DNA of 64,000 bases from positions 106,049,612-106,113,611 of the forward strand of contig OZ025239.1 of the NCBI GenBank assembly GCA_964019155.1, read 5' to 3'. Source of the stretch: Osedax fenrisi (Eukaryota > Annelida > Polychaeta > Sabellida > Siboglinidae). This document shows, one piece after another, positions 1 through 10,070 of this stretch. A model generated the notes under the pieces. It was given only the letters and a program-made list of their open reading frames with translations, searched no databases and was not told where the DNA came from. A program made the translations under genes and the position numbers. Position 1 is the stretch's first letter; every line of letters begins with the position of its first letter.

Positions 1-218
1 ATACAATTTAATATTAACATTAGAAATAATTCCATCTGAATCAGTACATTGGCAAGATGAACGAGGGATACAGTCTCCATCAAAAACAACTTCATTTTCA
101 TTGCAAGGACACGATTCTTTAGTATTAGTCTTACAACTAGCATCCACATCGGGATTCGAACAAGTAGGGACACATGCAGGAGAAGTATATCCGTAAAGAG
201 TGGATGGACGGCAATCGT
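1..218 (-). CDS. Partial internal exon of a secreted TIL-domain (VWF/hemocytin/zonadhesin-like) protein
   Basis: The minus strand is open from 219 down to base 1 in one frame (about 72 codons). It encodes nine cysteines in about 58 residues with the spacing of a trypsin-inhibitor-like (TIL) domain: a first Cys, then CVPTC, then a lone Cys, then SCPCNENEVVFDGDCIP, then SSCQC. In the family the CxC plus 'xVxDGxCIPxxxCxC' ending is diagnostic. TIL domains are extracellular disulfide modules found as protease inhibitors or, more often with this linker style, after VWD-C8 domains in large secreted proteins such as hemocytin, zonadhesin or SCO-spondin. The upstream edge is a splice acceptor, so this is not the first exon. 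The downstream edge may lie beyond the window; a GT at bases 18-17 is a possible earlier donor. A TAA interrupts the frame just upstream of the acceptor, which supports an exon edge. The exact protein family is not identifiable from one exon. Confidence 0.72.
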
Positions 219-220
219 CT
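219..220 (-). promoter_or_regulatory. Putative 3' splice site (AG acceptor) of the TIL exon
   Basis: Reading the minus strand, an AT-rich run ends in tattattatag directly before the TIL coding frame. The AG at 220-219 leaves the exon starting in phase after the first base of a codon, and the frame is closed by TAA shortly upstream. The polypyrimidine tract is weak but typical of AT-rich genomes. No matching upstream exon is visible in the window. Confidence 0.55.
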
Positions 221-257
221 ATAATAATATATTTTTATAATTTATTTGAATATATTT

Positions 258-467
258 TATAATATTTAATAATAATAATAAATATAATGGTTTTAATATA
301 TAAAATAAAATAATATTTTATTTTATGATTAATTTAAATAAATCTTTTAATAATTAAGCTACATATAATAAAGTAATACTATATTTAATAAGTATACTAC
401 AATTATTATTTTATTATTAGATCATCTCTAATTAACTAGTTTTAAATACCTTAAGAATATATTTATA
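258..467. repeat. Direct repeat, copy 1 (210 bp, AT-rich)
   Basis: This segment is nearly identical to 1193-1392. The differences I see are a 9 bp stretch (ggttttaat) and one single A present only here, plus about two substitutions near the right end. Both copies begin with tataatattt and end with atatttata. They are in the same orientation with starts 935 bp apart. The ends are not TG...CA, so a standard LTR pair is not supported. It could be a tandem duplication, two copies of a short element, or the edges of a non-LTR composite. Confidence 0.85.
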
Positions 468-1192
468 AACATAACAATATATATATTTCTTATTTACCAT
501 ATATTATTCTTAAATAACATAATTATACCTCCCATAAATTCTTCCAAAAATCTATGTTTCTTGTATAATCATAAATAATATATTACTAATCATTTAATAT
601 CTATTACAAAATCCTCCAACTTTTATCTATTCAAAATACAAAACATATAGAAGTTATTGATTAGAAATATAGCGAAGACAATAATTAATTAACTAGTTGA
701 CTTTTTCGTTAATTCATCTACCTCCTAAATACAATTATCTACTAAATCATATCATCCAATCTTCTATAATTACTATATTCTATCTAACTTTCACATCTCT
801 GATATCACCTCTCAACAATACTATGAATATGACTACCATTATATCAAAGATGTAAACTAAATTTCCTCATTTATACACCTTTATTCATATTATTTTTCTT
901 AAGCTATCTGATATATTTCGAAGATACGTATTATCTGAACTTATTCAAAATATTTTGAAATCAAGATGGAATTTTCTGAAATTACCTACTTTTTACAATA
1001 ATATATGTTAGTACCTAGAAATGTTGCTTATATCCTACTTATTCTTTTAATTTGTATTGTATTATTAAATTATCCCCATACGATTGAAGGGGTCAACCAG
1101 GTCCTACTTTTAAATACATTAAATTATTATGCATCGTAATCTTCTAAATTTATATTTAATTAAAATTATTATTGATATAATATAACAAATTA
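468..1192. other. AT-rich non-coding spacer between the two direct repeats
   Basis: About 725 bp with no convincing open frame on either strand. The right part contains a G-rich patch (1074-1112) resembling a non-LTR retrotransposon 3' end, annotated separately. A short stretch around 915-1010 might be decayed coding sequence of the same element, but I cannot show this. Otherwise I see nothing in it. Confidence 0.6.
1074..1112 (+). mobile_element. Possible decayed 3' tail of a CR1/L2-like non-LTR element
   Basis: The stretch runs cccc, then a short spacer, then gaaggggtc (1086-1094), then a few bases, then gtcctactttta. The 187 bp tails inserted in the satellite at 46414 and 50079 have the same order: ccc, short spacer, gaaggggtc, then gaccctatttta. 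The shared core of nine bases plus the similar flanks suggests the same family. The downstream hairpin arm is no longer complementary here and there is no CAT-repeat end, so this copy is degraded or only similar by chance. Confidence 0.35.
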
Positions 1193-1392
1193 TATAATAT
1201 TTAATAATAATAATAAATATAATATATAAAATAAAATAATATTTTATTTTATGATTAATTTAAATAAATCTTTTAATAATTAAGCTACATATAATAAAGT
1301 ATACTATATTTAATAAGTATACTACAATTATTATTTTATTATTAGATCATCTCTAATTAACTAGTTTTAAATACCTCAATAATATATTTATA
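1193..1392. repeat. Direct repeat, copy 2 (200 bp, AT-rich)
   Basis: Second copy of the 258-467 repeat, about 98% identical outside a 9 bp and a 1 bp deletion. It ends exactly where the endonuclease-like coding similarity begins (about 1393), so this boundary is an insertion or recombination edge. Which copy is ancestral is not decidable from the sequence. Confidence 0.85.
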
Positions 1393-1827
1393 GCTGAGCT
1401 CAAACTTATTTCCTCTTCCACCCCTAATTTCTCCTCTTGTGAAATGCTGATATGTGACATTCAGTTCCCCTCCCTATTTACCATTGTGTTTATAATCATC
1501 TATCGCCCACCATCATCCAGCATTCGGTCTTTTCTTAATGATATCTCTACCATTTTAGAATCCATGTCTTCTTACAACACAATTATTCTTGGTGACTTTA
1601 ATATTCAAGTGAATACTGATAATCATGCTTCCCTTTCTCTTAAGAAACTTATTTTTGAGCACTCCTTAACACAACACATTCATTTCCCAACTATATCTAA
1701 TGGTAACATCATTGATCTTGTTTTATCTCCATCTACTCCAATTTAATTTCCTCTCCCACCCAAAGCACTCTAATCTCTGATCACTTCGCTATCCTATTTG
1801 ATTTACAGTTATCAGTAGTGCACAAAA

Positions 1828-1830
<3 letters not shown>
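1393..1830 (+). pseudogene. Fragment of a non-LTR retrotransposon endonuclease (EEP/APE-type) domain
   Basis: The first frame is open from before 1393 to a stop at 1744-1746, with a possible Met at 1444. It carries YRPPSSS, then IILGDFNI, and ends near IDLVLSPSTPI. After the stop, similarity continues in another frame (from 1746) as SSPTQSTLISDHFAILFDL. GDFN and the terminal SDH are hallmark motifs of the apurinic-type endonuclease of CR1/L2/Rex/Jockey-like elements, which nicks target DNA before reverse transcription. The N-terminal catalytic part and the whole reverse transcriptase are missing. One frameshift separates the two parts and the fragment runs into a (TA)n tract. This is a dead relic on the plus strand, of a different family from the RT element at 4213. 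The clade assignment is inference. Confidence 0.72.

Positions 1831-1832
<2 letters not shown>

Positions 1833-1883
<51 letters not shown>
1833..1883. repeat. (TA)n microsatellite
   Basis: About 25 uninterrupted TA dinucleotides at the 3' edge of the endonuclease fragment. It may represent the site of loss of the rest of that element. A minus-strand frame of alternating Ile-Tyr here is an artefact of the repeat. Confidence 0.97.
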
Positions 1884-1887
<4 letters not shown>

Positions 1888-2000
1888 ATATATTTATATA
1901 TAACATAAGCTTTATTTATAAATACTAAAGAATATATACACAGATCATCTATATATAGATATAAAGTTATAAATAGCTTCCAGTAAATAATATAATAGAA
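1884..2000. other. AT-rich spacer, nothing recognised
   Basis: Short AT-rich sequence between the microsatellite and the GC-richer X-Y-Y array. It has no open frame of note and no similarity to the satellite. Confidence 0.6.
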
Positions 2001-2486
2001 GTTTTGGGCCCAAAGTATAATAACTTTTAGGCGAAAATTCGACGCTTTTGGGCGCAACAGCGTCCAAAGTACAATAGGATTTTAGGTGCAAATTCGACGC
2101 TTTTGGGCGCTTCAGTTCCGAATCGATATTGAATTCGTCGCAAATTCGACGCTTTTGGGCGCTTCAGTTCCGAATCGATATTGAATTCGTCGCAAATTCG
2201 ACGCTTTTGGGCGCAACAGCGTCCAAAGTACAATAGGATTTTAGGCGCAAATTCGACGCTTTTGGGCGCTTCAGTTCCGAATCGATATTGAATTCGTCGC
2301 AAATTCGACGCTTTTGGGCGCTTCAGTTCCGAATCGATATTGAATTCGTCGCAAATTCGACGCTTTTGGGCGCAACAGCGTCCAAAGTACAATAGAACTA
2401 TTCGACGCTTTTGGGCGCAAATTGTCATCAAAGTGACGAATTAATTCCGGAACTTTTAGGCGCATGGCGTCCAAAAGCGTCGAATA
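2001..2486. repeat. X-Y-Y tandem array (55/52/52 bp) with shared core and hairpins
   Basis: All units share the 21-base core aaattcgacg + cttttgggcgc. Unit X (2035-2089, 2194-2248, start of 2353-2395) continues with aacagcgtccaaagtacaat and ends ttaggcgc. Unit Y (2090-2141, 2142-2193, 2249-2300, 2301-2352) continues with ttcagttccgaatcgatatt and ends cgtcgc. The order is X Y Y X Y Y X, giving a 159 bp higher-order unit. Each X can fold: in X1, bases 2045-2055 pair with 2060-2069 around an AACA loop with one bulged T and one G-T pair. A damaged X at 2001-2034 lacks the loop and leaves the perfect 12 bp palindrome at 2003-2014. The array is much richer in G+C than its surroundings. Minus-strand frames through it encode repeated peptides (e.g. 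EAPKSVEFA) with no domain and are not called as genes. Confidence 0.92.
2399..2486. mobile_element. 88 bp foldback / MITE-like unit with 16 bp terminal inverted repeats
   Basis: Bases 2399-2414 (tattcgacgcttttgg) are the exact reverse complement of 2471-2486 (ccaaaagcgtcgaata). The arms extend imperfectly inwards (gcgc against ggcgt). The 56 bp between them includes ttcatcaaag-like and ttttaggcgc pieces related to unit X. The arm is the same core used by the tandem array beside it. If the outermost TA on both sides is a target duplication, this would fit a Tc1/mariner-type non-autonomous element, but that reading is inference. It could equally be an inversion of one array unit. Confidence 0.45.
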
Positions 2487-2500
2487 TATTGTTTGCTGGT

Positions 2501-4212
2501 AACATAATAAAACTATTATAAACGAATAAAATCCATTAGTAATGCAATTAAACTATTATAAACAAATAAAATCCATTAGTAACGTAATAAAACTATTAGA
2601 AACGAATAAAATCCATTAGTAATGCAATTAAACTATTAGAAACAAATAACATCCATTAGTAACGAAATAAAACTATTACAAACGAATAAAATCCATTAGT
2701 AACGTAATAAAACTATTAGAAACGAATAAAATCCATTAGTAACGTAATACAACTATTATAAACGAATAACATCCATTAGTAACGTAATAAAACTATTAGA
2801 AACGAATAAAATCCATTAGTAATGCAATTAAACTATTAGAAACGAATAAAATCCATTAGTAACGTAATAAAACTATTATAAACGAATAAAATCCATTAGT
2901 AATGCAATTAAACTATTATAAACAAATAAAATCCATTAGTAACGTAATAAAACTATTAGAAACGAATAAAATCCATTAGTAATGCAATTAAACTATTAGA
3001 AACAAATAAAATCCATTAGTAACGAAATAAAACTATTAGAAACGAATAAAATCTATTAGTAATGAAATAAAACTATTAGAATCGAATAAAATCCATTAGT
3101 AACGTAATACAACTATTTCAAACGAATAAAATCCATTAGTAACGTGATGAAACTATTATAAACGAATAAAATACATTAGTAACGCAATTAAACTATTAGA
3201 AAAGAATACAATCCATTAGTAATGCAATTAAACTATTAGAAACGAATAAAATCCATTAGTAATGCAATTAAACTATTAGAAACAAATAAAATCCATTAGT
3301 AACGTAATAAAACTATTAGAAACGAATAAAATCCATTAGTAATGCAATTAAACTATTAGAAACAAATAAAATCCATTAGTAACGTAATAAAACTATTAGA
3401 AACGAATAAAATCCATTAGTAACGTAATACAACTATTTCAAACGAATAAAATCCATTAGTAACGTAATAAAACTATTAGAAAGGAATAAAATCCATTAGT
3501 AACGTGATAAAACTATTATAAACGAATAAAATACATTAGTAATGCAATTAAACTATTAGAAACGAATAACATCCATTAGAAATGCAATTAAACTATTAGA
3601 AACGAATAAAATCCATTAGTAACGTAATAAAACTATTAGAAACGAATAAAATCCATTAGTAACGAAATAAAACTATTAGAAACGAATAAAATCCATTAGT
3701 AACGTAATAAAACTATTATAAACGAATAAAATCCATTAGTAATGCAATTAAACTATTATAAACGAATAAAATCCATTAGTAATGTAATAAAACAATTAGA
3801 AACGTATAAAATCCATTAGTAACGAAATAAAACTATTAGAAACGAATAAAATCCATTAGTAACGTAATAAAACTATTATAAACGAATAACATCCATTAGT
3901 AACGAAATAAAACAATTAGAAACGTATAAAATCCATTAGTAACGTAATAAAACTATTAAAAACGAATAAAATCCATTAGTAACGAAATAAAACTATTATA
4001 AACGAATAACATCCATTAGTAACGAAATAAAACTATTAAAAACGAATAAAATCCATTAGTAACGTAATAAAACTATTAAAAACGAATAAAATCCATTAGT
4101 AACGTAGTAAAACTATTAAAAACGAATAAAATCCATTAGTAACGTAATAAAACTATTTCAAACGAATAAAATCTATTAGTAATGCAATTAAACTATTATA
4201 AACGAATAAAAT
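2501..4212. repeat. 40 bp satellite, left-edge segment (about 43 monomers)
   Basis: The satellite begins abruptly after gtttgctggt with a slightly divergent first unit (aacataataaaac). The consensus is half A aacgtaataaaactattaga followed by half B aacgaataaaatccattagt. The segment from 2521 to 4200 keeps exactly the same 40 bp phase, so I see no insertion or deletion in 42 consecutive units despite many substitutions. Variation is concentrated in half A (aacgtaata, aatgcaatt, aacgaaata, aacgtgata) and at the A/B joint (ttaga, ttata, tttca, ttaaa). There is no coding frame. The segment is cut by the RT element at 4213. Confidence 0.98.
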
Positions 4213-4213
4213 A
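4200..4213. repeat. Possible left target-site duplication of the RT element
   Basis: The 14 bases aaacgaataaaata occur here and again at 5814-5827, on the two sides of the inserted element. This fits a non-LTR target duplication. However, the string is itself a common satellite motif, so it would flank any insertion at this phase by chance. The right side also lacks 'catt' compared with the usual monomer. Confidence 0.35.
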
Positions 4214-5791
4214 TTAAAAGATGGACTGAATACTGCCAAGAATTATATAATTATGAATCCAGAGGAGACAAAAATGTTTTGCAAACGATAGATGAACAAC
4301 ACGAAGAAGAGAGAGATGATAGTATTTCAAGAGATGAAGTAGTTAATATTATTCACTAAAACATGGAAAAGCTGCTGGTGTAGACAATATACCAGCAGAA
4401 CTAATAACATATGCAGGTGAAGGAATGACAGACATACTGGCCAGAAATATGGACACAATCGTTAATTATAACTCTACCGAAAAAAGGTAATCTTCAACAT
4501 TGTTCTAACTACAGAACGATAAGTTTGATAAGCCACACAAGCAAAGTGATGTTGAAAATCATTAAGAATCGTTTACAACCACAAGCGGACCGTATTATTG
4601 CGGAAGAACAGGCTGGATTCATGAAAGATAGATCTACGATAGGACAAATATTCAACCTAAGAATACTATGCGAGAAACATAACCTACAACAAAAAAATCT
4701 ATATCATATATTTATTGATTTCCGAAAAGCATTTGATAGAGTGTGGCAAAATGCACTATGGTCCTCAATGAAGAAATATAATATCGATACAAAGTTAATT
4801 AATTTAATACAAAGTTTATATGAAAAGGCAAGCAGTGCAGTAATACATAAAGGAATATGTGGCGATTGGTTTCCAACGAAAACCGGAGTAAGACAAGGAT
4901 GTCTTCTCTCACCTACTTTATATAATATATTCCTAGAAGATATAATGAACGACGCGCTAAGCAATCATACTGGTTCAATAAAGATAAATGGCCGACATAT
5001 AACAAATCTCCGCTTTGCTGATGATATAGATGGTTTAGCTGGCTCGGAAGAAGAACTAATAAATTTAACTGAGTGTCTTTTTAAATCTGCAAATAGATTT
5101 GGAATGGAAATAAATCCTTCTAAAATGCTTATGTTAAACGACGACAATTGTCAACCAAACATTGATATTCATGGCGAAATAATTGAGACCGTAAAAAGCT
5201 TCAAATATCTAGGATCAATCATAAATGAAAATGGATCAAGAAAAGAAATCCTGTCAAGAGCGGCACAAGCAAGTAAAGCATATAGCAATCTAAAGATAAT
5301 ATGGAATGATAAAGACATACGTCTAAAGTACAAGTTAAAACTCATGGACTCTCTTGTCAACTCGATATTCATGTATGCATGTGAAACATGGACTCTAACT
5401 GCTGAACTCGAGAAAAGAATACTAGCATTCGTAATGAAGAACATCAGAAAATTACTCGGTATAACATACCTCGATAGAGTTACTAATCAAGAAATAATAG
5501 ACCGAATATCATCATCATTAACAAGCCCCTTCACCGATATCCTCACAACAGTTAAAAGGAGAAAACTGAAATGGTATGGACACGTGACCAGAGGCGATGG
5601 ACTTGCCAAGATAATCCTTCAGGGTAATGTCGAAGGTAAAAGATCCCATGGACGTCCAAAAAAACAATGGATAGATAATATAAAAGAATGGACCGGAAAA
5701 GGCTTCAATGAACTAAATGAAATTGTATGACCGGAAGAAGTGGAGAAAATTTTGTTTCAACGTGACACGCCCCCACGGCTCAACAGGCTAA
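4213..5791 (+). pseudogene. Reverse transcriptase pseudogene (401-codon intact core at 4525-5730)
   Basis: The longest frame (4525-5730, 401 codons) holds the RT core. It has EEQAGF (residues 27-32), FIDFRKAFDRVW with first catalytic Asp 65, GVRQGC (121-126), FADD with catalytic Asp 166 and 167, KYLGS (227-231), and a C-terminal RRKLKWYGHV (345-354) then GRPKKQW segment. All visible catalytic residues are present. The Met at 4525 is not a real start: coding similarity runs upstream in frame from 4441 (PEIWTQSLIITLPKKGN). Further upstream KRWTEYCQELYN (4216 onward) is in the same frame up to a TAA at 4357. KHGKAAGVDNIPAEL then follows in another frame (from about 4359), and about 15-25 codons expected in this family are missing at 4440/4441. 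At the 3' end the frame closes at 5728-5730 while similarity continues in the +1 frame (YDRKKWRKFCF) to a TAA at 5789-5791. So there are at least two frameshifts and one deletion; the copy is not autonomous. Confidence 0.9.
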
Positions 5792-5813
5792 GGGACCAAG
5801 GTAACAAGGTATA
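4213..5813 (+). mobile_element. 5'-truncated, decayed non-LTR (RTE-like) retrotransposon inserted in the satellite
   Basis: A unique block of about 1.6 kb sits inside the 40 bp array. The left junction is satellite ...aacgaataaaat followed by attaaaagatggac. The right junction is ...caaggtaacaaggtata followed by satellite aaacgaataaaa. It contains the region linking endonuclease to reverse transcriptase, the RT domain and the C-terminal region, but no endonuclease domain, as expected of 5' truncation during target-primed reverse transcription. The short 3' region after the ORF and the C-terminal sequence style suggest an RTE-type element; this clade call is from memory. Its plus orientation matches that of the tails at 46414 and 50079, but its 3' end is unrelated to theirs. 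Confidence 0.88.
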
Positions 5814-5827
5814 AAACGAATAAAATA
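5814..5827. repeat. Possible right target-site duplication of the RT element
   Basis: Identical 14 bases to 4200-4213. The satellite then resumes as agtaacg, so 'catt' of the monomer seems lost at the junction. See the caution given for the left copy. Confidence 0.35.
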
Positions 5828-8800
5828 AGTAACGTAATAAAACTATTAGAAACGAATAAAATCCATTAGTAACGAAATAAAACTATTTTAAACGAATAAA
5901 ATCCATTAGTAACGTAATAAAACTATTAGAAACGAATAAAATCCATTAGTAATGTAATAAAATATTAAAAACGAATAAAATCCTTTAGTAACGAAATAAA
6001 ACTATTAGAAACGAATAAATCCATTAGTAACGTAATAAAACTATTAGAAACGAATAAAATCCATTAGTAACGTAATAAAACTATTTCAAACGAATAAAAT
6101 CCATTAGTAACGTGATAAAACTATTGTAAACGAATAAAATACATTAGTAACGTAATAAAACTATTAGAAATGAATAAAATCCATTAGTAACGTAATAAAA
6201 CTATTTCAAACGAATAAAATCCATTAGTAACGTGATAAAACTATTATAAACGAATAAAATCCATTAGTAACGTGATAAAACTATTGTAAACGAATAAAAT
6301 ACATTAGTAACGTAATAAAACTATTAGAAATGAATAAAATCCATTAGTAACGAAATAAAACTATTAGAAATGAATAAAATCCATTAGTAACGTAATAAAA
6401 CTATTAGAAACGAATAAAATCCATTAGTAACGTAATAAAACTATTTCAAACGAATAAAATCCATTAGTAACGTGATAAAACTATTATAAACGAATAAAAT
6501 ACATTAGTAACGTATTAAAACTATTTCAAACGAATAAATTCCATTAGTAACGTAAAAAAACTATTATAAACGAATCAAATCTATTAGTATTGCAATTAAA
6601 CTATTAGAAACGAATAAAATCCATTAGTAACGAAATACAACTATTAGAAACGAATAAAATCCATTAGTAACGTAAAACTATTAAAAACGAATAAAATCCA
6701 TTAGTAATGTAATAAAACATTTAGAAACGAATACAATCCATTAGTAACGAAATACAACTATTTCAAACGAATAAAACCATTAGTAACGTAATAAAACTAT
6801 TAGAAACGAATAAAATTCATTAGTAATGTAATAAAACTATTAGAAACGAATAAAATCCATTAGTAACGTAATAAAACTATTTCAAATGAATAAAATCCAT
6901 TAGTAATGCAATTAAACTATTATAAACAAATAAAATCCATTAGTAACGTAATAAAACTATTAGAAACGAATAAAATCCATTAGTAACGAAATAAAACTAT
7001 TTTAAACGAATAAAATCCATTAGTAACGTAATAAAACTATTAGAAACGAATAAAATCCATTAGTAATGTAATAACATATTAAAAACGAATAAAATCCTTT
7101 AGTAACGAAATAAAACTATTAGAAACGAATAAAATCCATTAGTAACGTAATAAAACTATTAGAAACGAATAAAATCCATTAGTAACGTAATAAAACTATT
7201 TCAAACGAATAAAATCCATTAGTAACGTGATAAAACTATTGTAAACGAATAAAATACATTAGTAACGTAATAAAACTATTAGAAATGAATAAAATCCATT
7301 AGTAACGTAATAAAACTATTTCAAACGAATAAAATCCATTAGTAACGTGATAAAACTATTATAAACGAATAAAATACATTTGTAATGCAATTAAACTATT
7401 AGAAACGAATAAAATCCATTAGTAATGTAATAAAACAATTAGAAACGTATACAATCCATTAGTAACGAAATACAACTATTATAAACAAATAAAATCCATT
7501 AGTAACGTAATAAAACTATTAGAAACGAATAAAATCCATTAGTAACGAAATAAAACTATTACAAACGAATAAAATCCATTAGTAATGCAATTAAACTATT
7601 AGAAACGAATAAAATCCATTAGTAATGCAATTAAACAATTATAAACGAATAAAATACATTAGTAACGTAATAAAACTATTTCAAACGAATAAAATCCATT
7701 AGTAACGTGATAAAACTATTATAAACGAATAAAATACATTATTAACGAAATAAAACTATTTCAAACGAATAAAATCCATTAGTAACGTAATAAAACTATT
7801 ATAAACGAATAAAATACATTAGTAATGCAATTAAACTATTATAAACGAATAACATCCATTAGTAACGTAATAAAACTATTATAAACGAATAAAATATATT
7901 AGTAATGCAATTAAACTATTATAAACGAATAAAATCCATCAGTAACGAAATAAAACTATTTTAATCGAATAAAATCCATTAGTAACGTAATAAAACTATT
8001 AGAAACGAATAAAATCCATTAGTAATGTAATAAAACTATTTCAAACGAATAAAATCCATTAGTAACGTGATAAAACTATTAGAAACGAATAAAATCCATT
8101 AGTAACGTAATAAAACTATTTCAAACGAATGAAATCCATTAGTAACGTAATAAAACTATTATAAACGAATAAAATACATTAGTAATGCAATTAAACTATT
8201 ATAAACGAATAAAATCCATTAGTAACGTAAAACTATTAAAAACGAATAAAATCCATTAGTAATGTAATAAAACATTTAGAAACGAATACAATCCATTAGT
8301 AACGAAATACAACTATTTAAAACGAATAAAACCATTAGTAACGTAATAAAACTATTAGAAACGAATAAAATTCATTAGTAATGTAATAAAACTATTAGAA
8401 ACGAATAAAATCCATTAGTAACGTAATAAAACTATTTCAAACGAATAAAATCCATTAGTAATGCAATTAAACTATTATAAACAAATAAAATCCATTAGTA
8501 ACGTAATAAAACTATTAGAAACGAATAAAATCCATTAGTAACGAAATAAAACTATTTTAAACGAATAAAATCCATTAGTAACGTAATAAAACTATTAGAA
8601 ACGAATAAAATCCATTAGTAATGTAATAAAATATTAAAAACGAATAAAATCCTTTAGTAACGAAATAAAACTATTAGAAACGAATAAAATCCATTAGTAA
8701 CGTAATAAAACTATTAGAAACGAATAAAATCCATTAGTAACGTAATAAAACTATTTCAAACGAATAAAATCCATTAGTAACGTGATAAAACTATTAGAAA

Positions 8801-10070
8801 CGAATAAAATCCATTAGTAACGTAATAAAACTATTTCAAACGAATGAAATCCATTAGTAACGTAATAAAACTATTATAAACGAATAAAATACATTAGTAA
8901 TGCAATTAAACTATTATAAACGAATAAAATCCATTAGTAACGTAATACAACTATTAGAAACGAATACAATCCATTAGTATGAAATAAAACTATTTCAAAT
9001 GAATAAAATCCCTTAGTAACGTAATAAAACTATTAGAAACGAATAAAATCCATTAGTAACGTATTAAAACTATTTCAACGAATAAAATCAATTAGTAACG
9101 TATAAAACTATTATAAACGAATAAAATCTATTAGTAATGCAATTAAACTATTATAAACGAATAAAATCCATTAGTAATGCAATTAAACTATTAGAAACGA
9201 ATAAAATCCATTAGTAATGCAATTAAACAATTATAAACGAATAAAATCCATTAGTAACGTAATAAAACTATTAGAAATGAATAAAATCCATTAGTATTGT
9301 AATAAAACAATTAGAAACGAATAAATTACATTAGTAACGTAAAAAAACTATTATAAACGAATCAAATTCATTAGTAATGCAATTAAACTATTTTAAACGA
9401 ATAAAATCCATTAGTAACGTAATAAAACTATTAGAAACGAATAAAATCTATTAGTAACGTAATAAAACTATTTCAAACGAATAAAATCCATCAGTAACGA
9501 AATAAAACTATTTTAAACGAATAAAGTCCATTAGTAACGTAATAAAACTATTAGAAACGAATAAAATCCATTAGTAACGTATTAAAACTATTTCAAACGA
9601 ATAAAATCCATTAATAACGTAATAAAACTTTTATAAACGAATAAAATACATTAGTAATGCAATTAAACTATTAGAAACGAATAAAATCCATTAGTAACGC
9701 AATTAAACAATTAGAAACGAATAAAATCCATCAGTAACGAAATAAAACTATTTTAAACGAATAAAATCCATTAGTAACGTAATAAACCTATTTCAAACGA
9801 ATAAAATACATTAGTAACGTAATAAAACTATTATATACGAATAAAATCCATTAGTAATGCAATTAAACTATTAGAAACAAATAAAATCCATTAGTAACGA
9901 AATAAAACTATTTCAAACGAAAAAAATCCATTATTAACTTAATAAAACTATTTCAAACGAATAAAATCTATTAGTAACGAAATAAAACTATTATAAACGA
10001 ATAAAATCCATTAGTAACGTAATAAAACTATTATAAACGAATAAAATCCATTAGTAACGAAATAAAACTA

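Noticed and set aside
900..1015. Decayed C-terminal RT coding sequence on the plus strand
   Set aside because: A short open stretch before the possible CR1/L2-like tail could be read this way, but I found no convincing motif to support it.
258..1392. LTR pair of a TRIM or small LTR retrotransposon
   Set aside because: The repeat ends are not TG...CA. I saw no primer-binding site, polypurine tract or clear target duplication.
1812..2057. Minus-strand open frame of 81 codons
   Set aside because: It contains a long Ile-Tyr run that is only the translation of the (TA)n microsatellite; there is no domain.
2027..2474. Two minus-strand open frames (134 and 67 codons) with repeated peptides such as EAPKSVEFA
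   Set aside because: They are the translation of the X-Y-Y tandem array. The frames follow the repeat, have no recognisable domain and overlap each other.
4704..5444. Three minus-strand open frames opposite the reverse transcriptase
   Set aside because: They lie antisense to a frame with clear RT motifs and show no domain of their own.
4213..5813. Active retrotransposon
   Set aside because: There is no endonuclease domain, a stop at 4357, frameshifts near 4358 and 5725, and a deletion at 4440.
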